Assembly (NCBI RefSeq): GCF_003473485.1
Contig: NC_053043.1
Location: 17,079,001 to 17,143,000, forward strand
Direction: 5' to 3'
Source: Medicago truncatula
Lineage: Eukaryota; Streptophyta; Magnoliopsida; Fabales; Fabaceae
Length of the DNA: 64,000 bases
Under the pieces are notes generated by a model. The model was not told the DNA's origin and made no database searches. It saw nothing but the letters and a program-made list of their open reading frames with translations. Below, one piece after another: positions 24,896 to 36,614 of the stretch (the first letter of the stretch is position 1; the number at the start of each line of letters is the position of its first letter). The translations under genes and the position numbers were made by a program.

Positions 24896-25296
24896 GTGAA
24901 GAGCTTAAGAGGAAGTCTAGTGGTAATACTTTTAAGTTAAATATAGAAAGTTGTGGTCCAGGATTGCAACCAACATATGGTAGATACTATGTTTGTTTTG
25001 ATGGTCGTAAGAAGGCCATAAACTTGTATAACCTTTATAGGATCGGATGGCTTCCACTTGAAGAATAAGTATGGGGAGATATTGTCAGTGGCAGAGTCAG
25101 GAAATTTATGGAGTCCGGGCAAAAAGTTTATCGTAAATTCACATATGACATAATATATCAATAGTCATAAATCGAATTTTTTTTTTTTTAAATTTTAATT
25201 TTAATTAAAAAAATCGAAATAAAAGAGGTTTCTCATTTTGTCAACAAAAGTACAATATTTTATGAAACTTAAATAGGTTTCCATATAGGACTTTCA

Positions 25297-26607
25297 ATGT
25301 CAAGGGATTATGATTACATTAAGGATTTCAAAAATGATTGGACATTTGAAAAATAAGATTTGTTGTGTTGGATTCTTGGATTGTGACTGGTAGTAATGAG
25401 AATCAACATATGAAGCTCATTATTTGTGATGCAAAGGTTAGATGAGTTAGTTAAGATTTGTTGTAATTTCATTTATGATCTATCAATATTACTTATTAGT
25501 GTATATTTTGATTTATTTATATTTTTTTATTTCTTTCTCGGATTTAGCGTGATCGAGTTCATGTAAGAACTCGATATAGAGAATTGGAGCATTGGAAGGC
25601 TTTGATCGAGGAAAACAAGACTTATAATTTGTATAATTGTCATGTGTTTGATAATGACATTGCATTTAATCCTTTTAAGGTTTTTTTTTTTTTTTTTTAT
25701 TCTGGTACAAAGGTGCAGAAGTATGACAAGTTAACCAACGTTCTTACTCATGAATTTCGCTTAGAGTCATTTAAGAAAATTCAAGATGAAAAATTCAAAA
25801 CTGACGTTTTATATGGTATAGTTACGTTTTATATGGTATAGTTATGTACTATAATTTATTTTTGTGTTTTCTCCGATTATAATGTTCTTATATAGATGTA
25901 TTATTATTATTTTTTGAGAAATCATCGGGTTTCTTCATGAGATTGTCAAGCCAACGCCAATTGGGACGGGAAAGAAATCGTGTACAAACATTGTGTTGAA
26001 AGATAAACTGTATTATTTTCTAATTTGTCAGTATCAAATGATAGGATTTTGTATAAGTTTGATAATGACCTAAAAGATGTATTTCCTTATGCATGAGAAT
26101 ATCTGGGAGTGATGTTTAATTTCCATTTGTTTCAACAATGTTAATTGGCCAACGGGGTACATATAATCCACATGCATGCATTTATCTAGAATTTATAGGA
26201 AGATAGTAGGAAGATAAATTAGAAGTCATGGTACATTTTCTTTAGCTTAAAATCTATCATGCTACCTTCATTTTATAAATTATATGTAACTATATTCGCA
26301 TACATCTTATCCATGTTAATATGCATTAGACTAATATTGCAGTTATTTCCCTGTTTAGCATTTCCCAAACAAGGTGTCAAGAACAATTCTGAAAGAAAAG
26401 CGCAAAACAAACATTCTCATTGATGACCAGACACAGAGAAAGTATAAGTGTCGCCTCATTACCGCCGAAAGAGCATGCTATGAAAAATACTTGGATGGGC
26501 AGTGGTTCAATTTCTGCAGAGAACGTGTCATGGAAGAAGGTGGTAAGCTCATCTTTGATCTCGAAAAGTCACCGAAGAACTTGCACGTTCGAGTTGTTCC
26601 AAAATAG
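25297..26607 (+). pseudogene. RPA-like OB fold (DUF223) plus B3 domain gene, frameshifted
   Basis: The apparent start at 25297 opens MSRDYDYIKDFKNDWTFEK. A five-A run at about 25349-25353, one base short, gives a stop at 25354, after which the OB fold continues in another frame (VLDSWIVTGS to CDAK, ending 25436 at a GT donor). Exon 2 (25548-25816) gives RDRVHVRTRYRELEHWK, a run of Phe from a T tract, and LESFKKIQDEKF. Exon 3 (from 25919) gives IIGFLHEIVKPTPIG. The last exon (26359-26607) encodes a B3-like domain. Order and motifs fit a plant RPA1-like DUF223 protein joined to B3. RPA-like OB folds also occur in plant Helitrons, and a Helitron-type end lies about 570 bp downstream. The shared frameshift with unit 3 suggests the gene was dead before the last duplication. 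Confidence 0.65.
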
Positions 26608-27177
26608 ATCTTTGCTGCTGAACTATTTGAACTTCTACTATTTTGGCGTATCGCTTTGGACTGTAATCGTAAACTATCTTGTCTTTGGGATGCCATTTGT
26701 TCTTTTCATTTTATCTGATGTAAATATTGGCAAAAATCCCTTTTTTGTTAGTCTATGACACTTGTAATCTATTTTATAAACCTAACTATTATATAACGTT
26801 AATCTGCACATTGTTGGTTCCTTCGTTGGTTCCAATTAGTATCATGTTAATTATAAAGTTGTTTTCCTGATCTCTTGAACAAAATAGAACATGCTCTTTT
26901 CCCACATCAAATCTTTATAATGCTTTGGTAAATGTTCTAGAAATGTACATATAGCTGAGATTTGTGCAATATGCTTGCTTGATTTTCACATTTATGAACG
27001 GCAACAATTTCTTAAGAAAATGCAGATATTTCCCTTAATTTGCTCATTTCTTCTTTATAACAAAGTTTTTTTAAAAATACAATAAAAGTGATTCATTTAT
27101 AATATCCGAGTTTGTGCAATATTCATTAATTTGCTTATTTCTCCTTTGAAACAAATTTTTTACAAGATATGTTATTC

Positions 27178-27206
27178 AACCCGTGCTCGCACGGGTTTGT
27201 AACTAG
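27178..27206 (+). mobile_element. Helitron-type 3' terminus, unit 2
   Basis: The same intact hairpin as in unit 1, followed by CTAG (27203-27206) and T. The CNL2 upstream block starts directly after it. Confidence 0.6.
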
Positions 27207-27218
27207 TTGAATTGAAAA

Positions 27219-28002
27219 ATTGATGCCATTCACGAGTTTGCAACTAGCACATGATGTATTACTATATTTCTAAATATAGAACTAATACAAGACTTTATCA
27301 ACGAAAAAAAAATATGTTATTGCATGAGAAAGTGACACCTGGAAAACTTTCATTCCATAGGTGTATAGTCTTCAAATTATAGTTATAGTTATAGATCTAG
27401 ATTAGATAGAATAAAATTCTCTCACCTATTTTTGTGTCTTGGATTTGATTGATTGAATGCAAGAAAAGCCATGAAAATTTTCTTTCCATATTCACATTTT
27501 CTTTGTCAATATTTGTTTAGGCCAGGAGAATGATGATTAACCAAGTGGCATTTCAACATTATTATCCAAAGTCTAACCACATGAAGATATGAAAGAGTCC
27601 AGATCATGCTTGGCAGGTTTTAAGGTATTGTTACTATGCTATGCTAGCTAGAATATTTCTTTTCTTAACAAAGTGATTTATATCAAACATGTTGTGTAGT
27701 AGTTTAGATTAAAATTGGTTTTATAAATAATGTGTAAACACTAAAAAGGGTCTTAACTTATACCTGCTCCATTTTGGATTTCACTTTGATGATTTTAAAG
27801 TTGCGTGACTTTGATGATTTTAGCGTATTTAGAGGATGAATGAATATTGAAATTTAACTATTTAAATAAAAAAGAATGATTGATTAAGAGAGATATATCT
27901 TATCTTACCATATTCACATCATTTCTCAGTGTTTGTGTTTTGCTCTTGCATTTGAAACCCTAACGTTTCTTTTGAGTTTCTTGCTGATTCCTCTTTTTTG
28001 CT
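27219..28002 (+). promoter_or_regulatory. CNL2 upstream region and 5' leader
   Basis: Nearly identical to the CNL1 upstream region: shared block, MITE-derived segment, then the leader with TTTGAAACCCTAACG. Start ATG at 28003. Confidence 0.55.
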
Positions 28003-31000
28003 ATGGAACTCGAAACTCCTGGTGGCGCTATTGCATCTTCTTTCTTTGAGGCATTGATTGACAAATTGTCTTCTGCTGAAACTATGGACGAGAATCTACA
28101 TAGTAGGTTGATAACGGCTTTGTTTTCCATCAATGTTGTTGCTGATGATGCTGAGAAAAAGCAGATCGATAACTTTCATGTGAAAGAATGGCTTCTTGGG
28201 GTTAAAGATGGTGTTCTTGATGCTCAGGATCTCGTGGAAGAAATTCACATTCAAGTTTCCAAGTCCAAACAAGAAGTAGATGAATCTCAGACAAGCTCTA
28301 CTAGAACCAACCAGCTATTGGGTATGTTAAATGTCTCTCCTAGTTCAATTGACAAGAATATAGTATCTAGGTTGAAAGAGATAGTTCAAAAACTTGAATC
28401 GCTTGTGAGCCTGAAAGATGTACTTCTTCTGAATGTTAATCATGGTTTTAATACTGGGTCACGGATGTTGATATCACCAAGTTTTCCTTCTATGAATTCT
28501 CCTATGTATGGGAGAAATGATGACCAAACAACTCTCTCTAATTGGCTCAAATCGCAGGATAAGAAGCTCTCCGTTATTTCAATGGTAGGTATGGGTGGGA
28601 TAGGGAAGACCACCCTTGCCCAACATTTGTACAATGATCCTATGATAGTGGAAAGGTTCCATGTTAGAGCATGGGTAAATATGTCTCAGGATTTTGATGT
28701 TTGTAGAATTACAAGGGTGATTCTAGAATCAATCGCTGGTTCAGTTAAGGAAACTACAAATCAGAGTATTCTTCAAGAAAAGTTGAAGGAACAACTCATC
28801 GGGAAGAAATTCTTCATTGTTTTGGATAGCGTTTGGATCCAAGACCGAATGAAATGGAGACGGTTTAAGACTCCATTTACTTATAGGGCACAAGGAAGTA
28901 AAATCCTTGTCACTACACGCGGTGGAGAAGTCGCGTCGGTCACGACATCAGATCAAATTCATCAATTACATCATCTGGATGAAGAAGACTCTTGGACATT
29001 GTTTGCGAAACATGCATTTCATGGCTTTGATGATTCTTATGCTGTCTCCTGGACGAAGAAGACTACCCTCCATGAGAAGGTTGGTAAGAAGGTGGCTGAC
29101 AAATGCAAAGGATTACCTCTGGCCTTGATAGCCATCGGAAATCTCTTGCGCAGAAACTCATCATTGCGGCATTGGGAGAAGATATCGGAAAGCGATGCAT
29201 GGGATTTAGCAGAAGGGACCAGAATTGTCCCTGCATTAATGGTAAGCTATCAAAGCCTTCCCACTCACCTAAAGAAATGCTTTGAGTACTGTGCCTTGTT
29301 TCCAAAAGGTTATCTTTATGAGAAAGATCAGCTATGTCTATTGTGGATGGCTGAAAATTTGATTCAACGCCCTCGACAACATATGACGAGTATGAAGGAA
29401 GTTGCTGAATCTTACTTCAATGATTTGATTTTGAGATCATTTTTCCAGCCATCAACAAAGTATAGAAATTATTTTGTCATGCACGACCTACATCATGACT
29501 TGTCAAAGTCTATATTTGGGGAATTTTGTTTCACATGGGAAGGCAGAAAATCAAAGAACATGACAAGCATAACTCGTCATTTTTCATTTTTATGTGATGA
29601 AATAGGATCTCCGAAAGGACTGGAGACCTTGTTCGATGCGAAAAAGTTACGCACATTCCTACCGTTGTCTATGACTTGTTTTGAATATCAATGGTTATTG
29701 TGCTTTAACTCTAACAAATTACTGCTTTCAGAGCTCTTCTCCAAGTGCAAGAGGCTGCGTGTCTTATCTTTGTGTGGGTGTATGGATATGATTGAGTTAC
29801 CGGATAACATAGGCAATCTTAAACATCTCCATCACCTCGACCTTTCTCGTACTAAAATAAGTAAACTTCCGGATACATTGTGCTCACTTCATTACTTGCA
29901 AACATTGAAGGTCAGGGACTGTCAATTTCTTGAAGAGCTGCCTATGAATTTGCACAAACTCGTGAACTTGTGTTATCTCGATTTTAGTGGAACAAAGGTA
30001 ACAGTAATGCCAAAGGAAATGGGAAAGCTGAAAAATCTTGAAGTACTGAGTTCTTTTTATGTAGGCAAGGGAAACGATTCTAGTATACAACAGTTAGGAG
30101 ATTTAAATTTACATGGAAATCTTGTAGTTGCAGACCTGGAAAATGTTATGAATCCGGAGGATTCAGTTTCAGCAAATTTAGAGAGGAAGATAAACCTTCT
30201 GAAACTAGAATTAAGATGGAATGCAACTCGCAACAGTTCACAAAAAGAAAGGGAGGTGCTCCAGAACCTAAAACCTTCTATACATTTGAATGAGCTCTCA
30301 ATTGAGAAGTATTGTGGTACGTTATTCCCACATTGGTTTGGAGACAATTCACTGTCACGTCTGGTATCCTTGAAGTTAAGCAATTGTGAAAACTGTATTT
30401 TGCTTCCTTCACTTGGAGTTATGTCATCACTCAAGCACCTTCGGATTACCGGACTCTCTGGAATAGTGGTGATTGGTATGGAGTTTTACAGGGATGGGAG
30501 AAGCTCTACTGTATCTATTCCATTTCCATCCTTGGAAACCTTAACTTTTAAGGATATGAATGGATGGGAAAAATGGGAATTTGAAGTTGTTAAGGGGGTT
30601 GTTTTTCCACGTCTAAAAAAGCTTTCTATAATGCGATGTCCAAATCTGAAAGACAAATTACCAGAGACACTTGAATGTTTAGTGAGTCTGAAAATTTGTG
30701 ATTGCAAACAGCTCGTGACTTCTGTTCCATTCTCTCCATCAATCAGTGAACTACGTCTCACCAATTGTGGAAAATTGAAATTTAATTATCATTTATCCAC
30801 TCTGAAATTTCTTTACATTCGTCAATGCTACATCGAAGGATCCTCCGTGGATTGGATCAGGCATACATTATCTGAATGTGGTACCAACATTAAATCGTTG
30901 AAAATTGAAGATTGCGCAACTATGCATATTCCCCTATGCGGATGCTACAATTTCCTTGTAAAATTGGACATCACCAGTAGCTGCGACTCTCTAACAACAT

Positions 31001-31734
31001 TCCCGCTGAATCTGTTCCCAAATCTTGATTTTCTCGACCTTTATAAGTGTAGTAGTTTTGAAATGATTTCACAGGAAAATGAGCATCTTAAACTCACATC
31101 TCTCTCAATTGGAGAGTGTCCTAAATTTGCATCATTTCCAAAAGGAGGATTGTCTACACCAAGGCTGCAACACTTTGATATTTCCAAATTGGAGAATTTA
31201 AAATCACTTCCTAAATGCATGCATGTCCTCCTTCCATCTCTTTATAAGCTATCTATAGATAATTGTCCACAGTTGGAGTCGTTCTCCGATGGAGGTTTGC
31301 CATCAAGCCTAAGAAACCTCTTTCTTGTGAAATGCTCAAAACTTCTTATCAACTCATTGAAATGTGCTTTGTCAACCAATACATCGCTCTTTACCATGTA
31401 TATTCAAGAAGCAGATGTGGAGTCTTTTCCTAATCAAGGGTTGCTTCCCCTCTCTCTTACTTATCTAAATATCCGTGGTTGTCGAAATCTCAAACAACTT
31501 GACTACAAGGGTCTTGAGAACCTTCCCTCTCTTAGAACATTGAGTCTAAATAATTGTCCCAACATCCAATGCTTGCCAAAGGAGGGTCTTCCTAAATCCA
31601 TTTCAACTCTACAAATATTGGGGAATTGTTCACTGCTTAAACAACGATGCAAGAAACCAAATGGCGAAGATTACAGAAAGATTGCACAAATTGAATGTGT
31701 AATGATTGACAATTACACAAGCTCCGACGTTTAA
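28003..31734 (+). CDS. CNL2: complete CC-NB-ARC-LRR immune receptor (1243 aa)
   Basis: This is the one complete, uninterrupted receptor in the array, in a single coding exon. It is a cytosolic NLR, expected to bind ADP/ATP and trigger defence on sensing a pathogen effector. Rx-type CC about 1-120 with EDVID-like DAQDLVEE; P-loop GMGGIGKTT 196-204; kinase-2 FIVLDSVW 271-278; RNBS-B GSKILVTTR; GLPLA 370-374; RNBS-D CFEYCALFPKGY from 426; MHD 493-495; leucine-rich repeats about 560-1200. The tail lies after CKKPNGEDYRKIAQI. Length is normal for the RPP13-like class. The second Asp of the usual LDDVW is Ser, shared by CNL1 and replaced by Asn in CNL3 and CNL5. The start is set by homology and the conserved leader. 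Its target is unknown. Confidence 0.95.
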   Translation: MELETPGGAIASSFFEALIDKLSSAETMDENLHSRLITALFSINVVADDAEKKQIDNFHVKEWLLGVKDGVLDAQDLVEEIHIQVSKSKQEVDESQTSSTRTNQLLGMLNVSPSSIDKNIVSRLKEIVQKLESLVSLKDVLLLNVNHGFNTGSRMLISPSFPSMNSPMYGRNDDQTTLSNWLKSQDKKLSVISMVGMGGIGKTTLAQHLYNDPMIVERFHVRAWVNMSQDFDVCRITRVILESIAGSVKETTNQSILQEKLKEQLIGKKFFIVLDSVWIQDRMKWRRFKTPFTYRAQGSKILVTTRGGEVASVTTSDQIHQLHHLDEEDSWTLFAKHAFHGFDDSYAVSWTKKTTLHEKVGKKVADKCKGLPLALIAIGNLLRRNSSLRHWEKISESDAWDLAEGTRIVPALMVSYQSLPTHLKKCFEYCALFPKGYLYEKDQLCLLWMAENLIQRPRQHMTSMKEVAESYFNDLILRSFFQPSTKYRNYFVMHDLHHDLSKSIFGEFCFTWEGRKSKNMTSITRHFSFLCDEIGSPKGLETLFDAKKLRTFLPLSMTCFEYQWLLCFNSNKLLLSELFSKCKRLRVLSLCGCMDMIELPDNIGNLKHLHHLDLSRTKISKLPDTLCSLHYLQTLKVRDCQFLEELPMNLHKLVNLCYLDFSGTKVTVMPKEMGKLKNLEVLSSFYVGKGNDSSIQQLGDLNLHGNLVVADLENVMNPEDSVSANLERKINLLKLELRWNATRNSSQKEREVLQNLKPSIHLNELSIEKYCGTLFPHWFGDNSLSRLVSLKLSNCENCILLPSLGVMSSLKHLRITGLSGIVVIGMEFYRDGRSSTVSIPFPSLETLTFKDMNGWEKWEFEVVKGVVFPRLKKLSIMRCPNLKDKLPETLECLVSLKICDCKQLVTSVPFSPSISELRLTNCGKLKFNYHLSTLKFLYIRQCYIEGSSVDWIRHTLSECGTNIKSLKIEDCATMHIPLCGCYNFLVKLDITSSCDSLTTFPLNLFPNLDFLDLYKCSSFEMISQENEHLKLTSLSIGECPKFASFPKGGLSTPRLQHFDISKLENLKSLPKCMHVLLPSLYKLSIDNCPQLESFSDGGLPSSLRNLFLVKCSKLLINSLKCALSTNTSLFTMYIQEADVESFPNQGLLPLSLTYLNIRGCRNLKQLDYKGLENLPSLRTLSLNNCPNIQCLPKEGLPKSISTLQILGNCSLLKQRCKKPNGEDYRKIAQIECVMIDNYTSSDV

Positions 31735-33631
31735 AATAAGGCGTTTATCAACAATCTTAGTTCCCAACTTTAACTCAGGTACAAACTCTAGCAAATATAT
31801 TGAGATAGTTACATGTTTTCCTATGCTGAATATTTCACATAAGTCTTGCATTTTTTTTGTTTAATAAAGGCGTAGATATGCTGAAATCGATTTTGTCACT
31901 GTGTTTGGATGAGCTTTGTCAAAAATGATTTTGAATGAACTTGATTTTGTTAAAATTAATTTGAAGTGAAGTGATTCATGCATAGATATTTGTACACTAA
32001 AAAAAGCTTGATGTAAAATTTAAAAAATAAAATTTGATCTAAAGCATAAGCTGCTTTTTACAACTTCTACTTAAATCAAGGTTTGGAAACAAAAATCAAC
32101 TTCACAAGACAGCATCCAAACAACTACACTTTTTTTTTCCTAAAATCACAATAACATAGATAAAATCAATTATGATCATTTCTACCATGAAACTAAACCC
32201 ACTAATTTCTTTGAAAAGCTGATAAGTTCCACTCTAGTTGTTCTTGAAGGACAGACATAGATTATATGGTGTTTTGATCATAAACTCTTTGCATTTACCA
32301 TGTCAAGGTTTTTTCGACGTGTGATTCGCAAACATTTACCTATTTTATCCAGGTTGGCGCATCAAGTTTCCATAACGAAAATGACTCGTTTGATTGACAA
32401 TTGTACAATGAACAACCTGCCGCCTCCAGTGACAATTGTACAAATCAATGTAACTCGTAACTCGCTGGATTATCAGTAGTACATGACAAAGTAAGAATCT
32501 TTCAACTTCTCAAACTTCCTAATGAAATCCTCCGCAAACCTTCGATATTCATATTATCATCACCCTTTATTTCTATCATATCTAAATTTTTTTCTTCCAA
32601 TTCCTCTATTATTATGGAAGCTCGCAGGAATTTTATGCGAAGAAAGGGACACCAAAAAAATTGTGGTGAAGTGCTAAAGTTCTGGGAATTAAGAAGACAA
32701 AGGTACAAAAGTTCATTGCAGTTCTAATACAGATTTCCATGAAACTTCTCAAGAGGTCTCCTTGGCTGCACAAGACATCAAATATTTTTTCTAAATAGAT
32801 AATTGCTTTGTGGTTTTAAATATGTGAGTATTTTCTTGGTAAAATATTTCACAGATTAATAACAATCCTTAATGTACAAGAAATTGATTGTGCCCTTGGA
32901 ATCTTGTTTCAAGTATATTATTTTCCAACAATCTTGAGAGTTGATCTCTTCTTCTAATCATAGATTCATCCCAGGCAAGATTAATATTTTCAAATATTGA
33001 TTTAACTTTGAATTTCATTTGTACAGCTAGTGATGGGTATTGAGCTATCTGGATTCTAGAACTTAATTTCTTACATACTAAAAAAAAAAAAATACTATAT
33101 AAAGATAATTTGTTTTATTATTAATCATGAATGATATCATTTATTTTAACAGTTATGAGAAAATTCCAAATATGCATCCACTCCCAAGATTATAACTGCA
33201 ATGTACCTGACTAATTGGGGACATACATGTTTTTTTTAAGAGATGGTTTATTATTTAGGGTTTAATATGTTTTTTGTCTCTATAAATATACCAATTTTTC
33301 GTTTTAGTCTCTCTAAAAAAAATTCAACTTTTAATCCTTATAAACTTTTCAATCGCTATTTTTTGTCCCTATTTTTAAGTAAATGTTTTTATTTTCTAAT
33401 GAAATTGTGCATAAATGTATAGAATACTGTAAAAATCACTAAAAAAAAATTAGATTTTTTTAACAAAACATAAATTAAATATGAATTTTTTATCGCAAAA
33501 AATATAAATAAATTTTAATTTGAAAATTTGTTACTAACGATTTCTTTATAATCCCTCTGCTCCCTGGACTCTTTTATTTTAAGATTATATAAAATCAAAC
33601 TCTTGCTGCTAACTCAATGCCTCCAAAATAA
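31735..33631. other. CNL2 3' flank
   Basis: Copy of 11825-13723. No gene is seen; the same possible 3'-UTR intron signals are present. Confidence 0.45.
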
Positions 33632-33750
33632 TAAAATTTAGGCTAAATTATCTTTTTGGTCCTCTAACTATTTAATTGGTATTGGATTGGTCCTCTAACT
33701 AAAAATTGATTTATTTCGGTCCTCGAAGTTTCTCACCGTTACTACATTTA

Positions 33751-34874
33751 GGTACCATTTGGCCAAACTTTTTTTCGGTCTAAAAGCTACTTTAAAACAA
33801 AGTTAAAATAAAGCTCTTTAAGAAAAAAGTTAAAGTTGTTTGGTTTCTTTAATTTTTTTTAGTTTTAAAGTTAATTGTTGTTTGGCAAAATATTGTACAA
33901 AACATAGAATTTATTATTTTTTTGTGGTGTCTGGGGTTCGAACCCGCGACCTTGCATATATTTATACATTGTCTATATCAGGTGAGCTAAGCAAGAGAAT
34001 AGTTTGTCTTTTCTTTTCCAATTATACTGTATAACAAATTTAGTTATAAGAATATCATTTTTTTTTTGTCATTTAAAAACATAAGAATTTATATTATATG
34101 GTATTATATTTGTTACATTGTTTTTTTTTAAGCATGATATTTGTTACATTGTTGGTGTCATTGAAAAAGATATGTTTAGTTTTTTAATAAGAAAAAGATA
34201 TGCATAGTTTGTTACAATATAAATGTGTAAAATATATATAAGTATAATTTTTTTACGCATCTATACTTGTACTTTTAATTAAAATCAAAATTTTATAAAA
34301 ATAATAATTGTTCGCATTACGCAACACTAAAAAAATTTTACGCATTAACGTAACAAAAAAAAAATAGACATACAGACATAAAATATTACTCTAAACGCTA
34401 ATGTGTTTGTTTGTATTTGTAAGGTTGACGAAAGGGAATAACAATATTTGGTGTCATTCAATGACAGCATTAATAAAAATATTTGTGAGATTGTGATAAT
34501 TAAACGATATTAAAATTAAATATATAAGTGATAAAAAGATAAAAAAATTAAATTGATCATCCTTTAAAAAAAATTATATGGACCGGTTCAAAAAAAATTA
34601 AATGAAAGAAAAAAAACAAATTAAAATATAATATTAAAAAATAAAAGATAAGGTTGCCTGCTTGAGTTGAAGGGAAGTGCTTGTGAAATAAATTATAGAG
34701 AAGTAGTTTTTTGAAGCAGCATTCAACAATTTTTGGTTAAAGCTCATTCCATTCAATTTTATGCATTCTAAAAAAAGTACTTTTTTCGAAGGTACTTTAT
34801 TGATATTGTGTTTGGCCTAGCTTCTCCTTAAAAATGTAGAAAAGCTGGAAAAAAAAGTCAGGTCAAACAGTACC
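33751..34874. mobile_element. Tourist/Harbinger-like MITE nested in foldback element, unit 2
   Basis: Same nested element as in unit 1, with TTA on each side and ends GGTACCATTTGGCC and AGTACC. The nest was therefore formed before the unit duplicated. Confidence 0.7.
33911..33992 (-). mobile_element. Short tRNA-derived SINE nested in MITE, unit 2
   Basis: Counterpart of 14013-14095. B box GGGTTCGAACCCC is on the minus strand. The tail T run is shorter and interrupted by A. Confidence 0.6.
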
Positions 34875-35215
34875 TTAGTCTTTGCTGTTAGTTTTATTCA
34901 AATAAAACGTTAGGGTTTGTGTTATGTGGGTCCTCTAACTTTATTTATTAGTATCATTTTGGTCTTAACGTTAAGGTATTATGATTAAATAATGACTGAT
35001 ATTATAGATAACTGTTATGGTTCATATGTATGTGTGAAACAGGATGTCGGGTACCCACATAACACAAACACTAACGTTTATTTGAATGAAACTAACAGAA
35101 ATGACTTAATGTAGTAACGGTGAGAAACTTAGAGGACCAAAATAAATCAATTTTTAGTTAGAGGACCAATCTAATACCAATTAAATAGTTAGAGGACCAA
35201 ACATGTAATTTAGCC

Positions 35216-36456
35216 TAAAATTTACTTTATAAAAATTCCTATATTTAATTATTTTCAAACTTAAAGTTAAAAAATAAAGTTGTTAGAATTAGAACTCTTT
35301 CAACAATTAGGCCGGACGTCATGACCGGGGTTCAAACTCCGGTACCTCCGCTTTGTGTGTGTGAATTTATGATGGCTTTGCCATCTCTTCTATCCATAAA
35401 TAAAAAATAAAACTCTTTAAACAAAAATTAAATCAATTGACTTTGTTACTTAAAAAAATATTAAATGAAATTGATCACATTAATTTAAATATTAGTTTTT
35501 ATTCTAAAGATTATGAAAAAAACATTAGGTCAAAATTTGTAATTTAACTAAAATATGTACTTGTTCAAAAACAAAATTACTAAAATATGTATAATTTTTA
35601 AAAATACTTCATCGTTAAAATATATCCATAACTTAAATATTTTAATTAAAAGAACAAATTGAGTATTTTCTTTCTTTCTACCTTTTTCAATTTATATGAA
35701 CGCAGTTGAGTAATGCTTAAATTTCAGCTTGTGACCACACAAGCTTTACACCCATTTACAACTTCTCTCACCAAGAAAATAATTCATATTTTCGTAGTGT
35801 TACGTGTGAGTAAATCAATGTAAAAAATGTGATAAAATAGCAGGAATCTTTATTAGTGTCAAGATTAGTTGAGGACTTAAATTTTTGTTTGAATGAGATT
35901 GGTTGTGCAGCTGGTGGAAGGTGCAGGCATCCGATCCATTAACTTTTTTTTTTTCAAGAAAAAAAATAAGGAAAAGATTTCGATTATTAAAACCTTAAAT
36001 GTGGTTTTAAAGAAAATCTCATCAATCTCTTATTTATGTTTCTCTTTTTTTTTTTTTTTTTTTTTTAAAATTGATTTTTGTATTTCTTTTAGAAAAATCA
36101 ACAAGGTCTCAACTATTGAGATTTGGATTCTTTAAAGTAATCAAAGTGAAAAAAAAAATCAAAAAATTTTATTTTAATAAACTCGTGATTTGTTATGATG
36201 TATTTATAATATTTACTTTTAATTTATTAATTAACGATGTAAAGGAAGTTGTTCACTTGAAAGAAATTTCCTCTTGTTGAATGTGTGCCTTTTGTGGCAA
36301 GACATCATAAACCATTTGCACAATAATATTACTAGTTCATTTCATTCAAAATCAAATTATCAGTATATGCTAGAATAATCAAAGAAAACTTGAGAACAAG
36401 TAGTAATATGATGGAAAAATCTGAATTTCGAAACAAACAGATATGTCAAAAAAAAA
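35216..36456. other. Intergenic, unit 2
   Basis: No gene. It contains the SINE-like remnant near 35304 and Phe/Lys-rich chance frames from T/A runs near 35893-36280. About 530 bp present in unit 1 are missing at about 36415. Confidence 0.5.
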
Positions 36457-36470
36457 ATGGTCAAGGATAC

Positions 36471-36599
36471 TTTTTTTTCTCTTGGTTAAGTAGTCTGGTC
36501 ACTAGAGCTCACACGTGGAGAGGTGGAGTGTCCGTGGTTTAAACCCCAACCCCTTTATATAATATGTAATATTCCTACCAATTAGGCTAAGCTTACGGA
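36471..36599 (-). mobile_element. tRNA-derived SINE, copy B2
   Basis: Counterpart of 17101-17229 with the same flanking duplications (ATGGTCAAGGATAC at 36457-36470 and ATGATCGAGGATAC from 36601). Confidence 0.75.
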
Positions 36600-36614
36600 G
36601 ATGATCGAGGATAC

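Larger units (their letters stand above)
33641..35215. mobile_element. Non-autonomous Mutator-like foldback element, unit 2
   Basis: Copy of the unit 1 element with a perfect 9-bp target duplication, TAAAATTTA, at 33632-33640 and 35216-35224. Ends are GGCTAAATTA and TAATTTAGCC. Confidence 0.8.
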
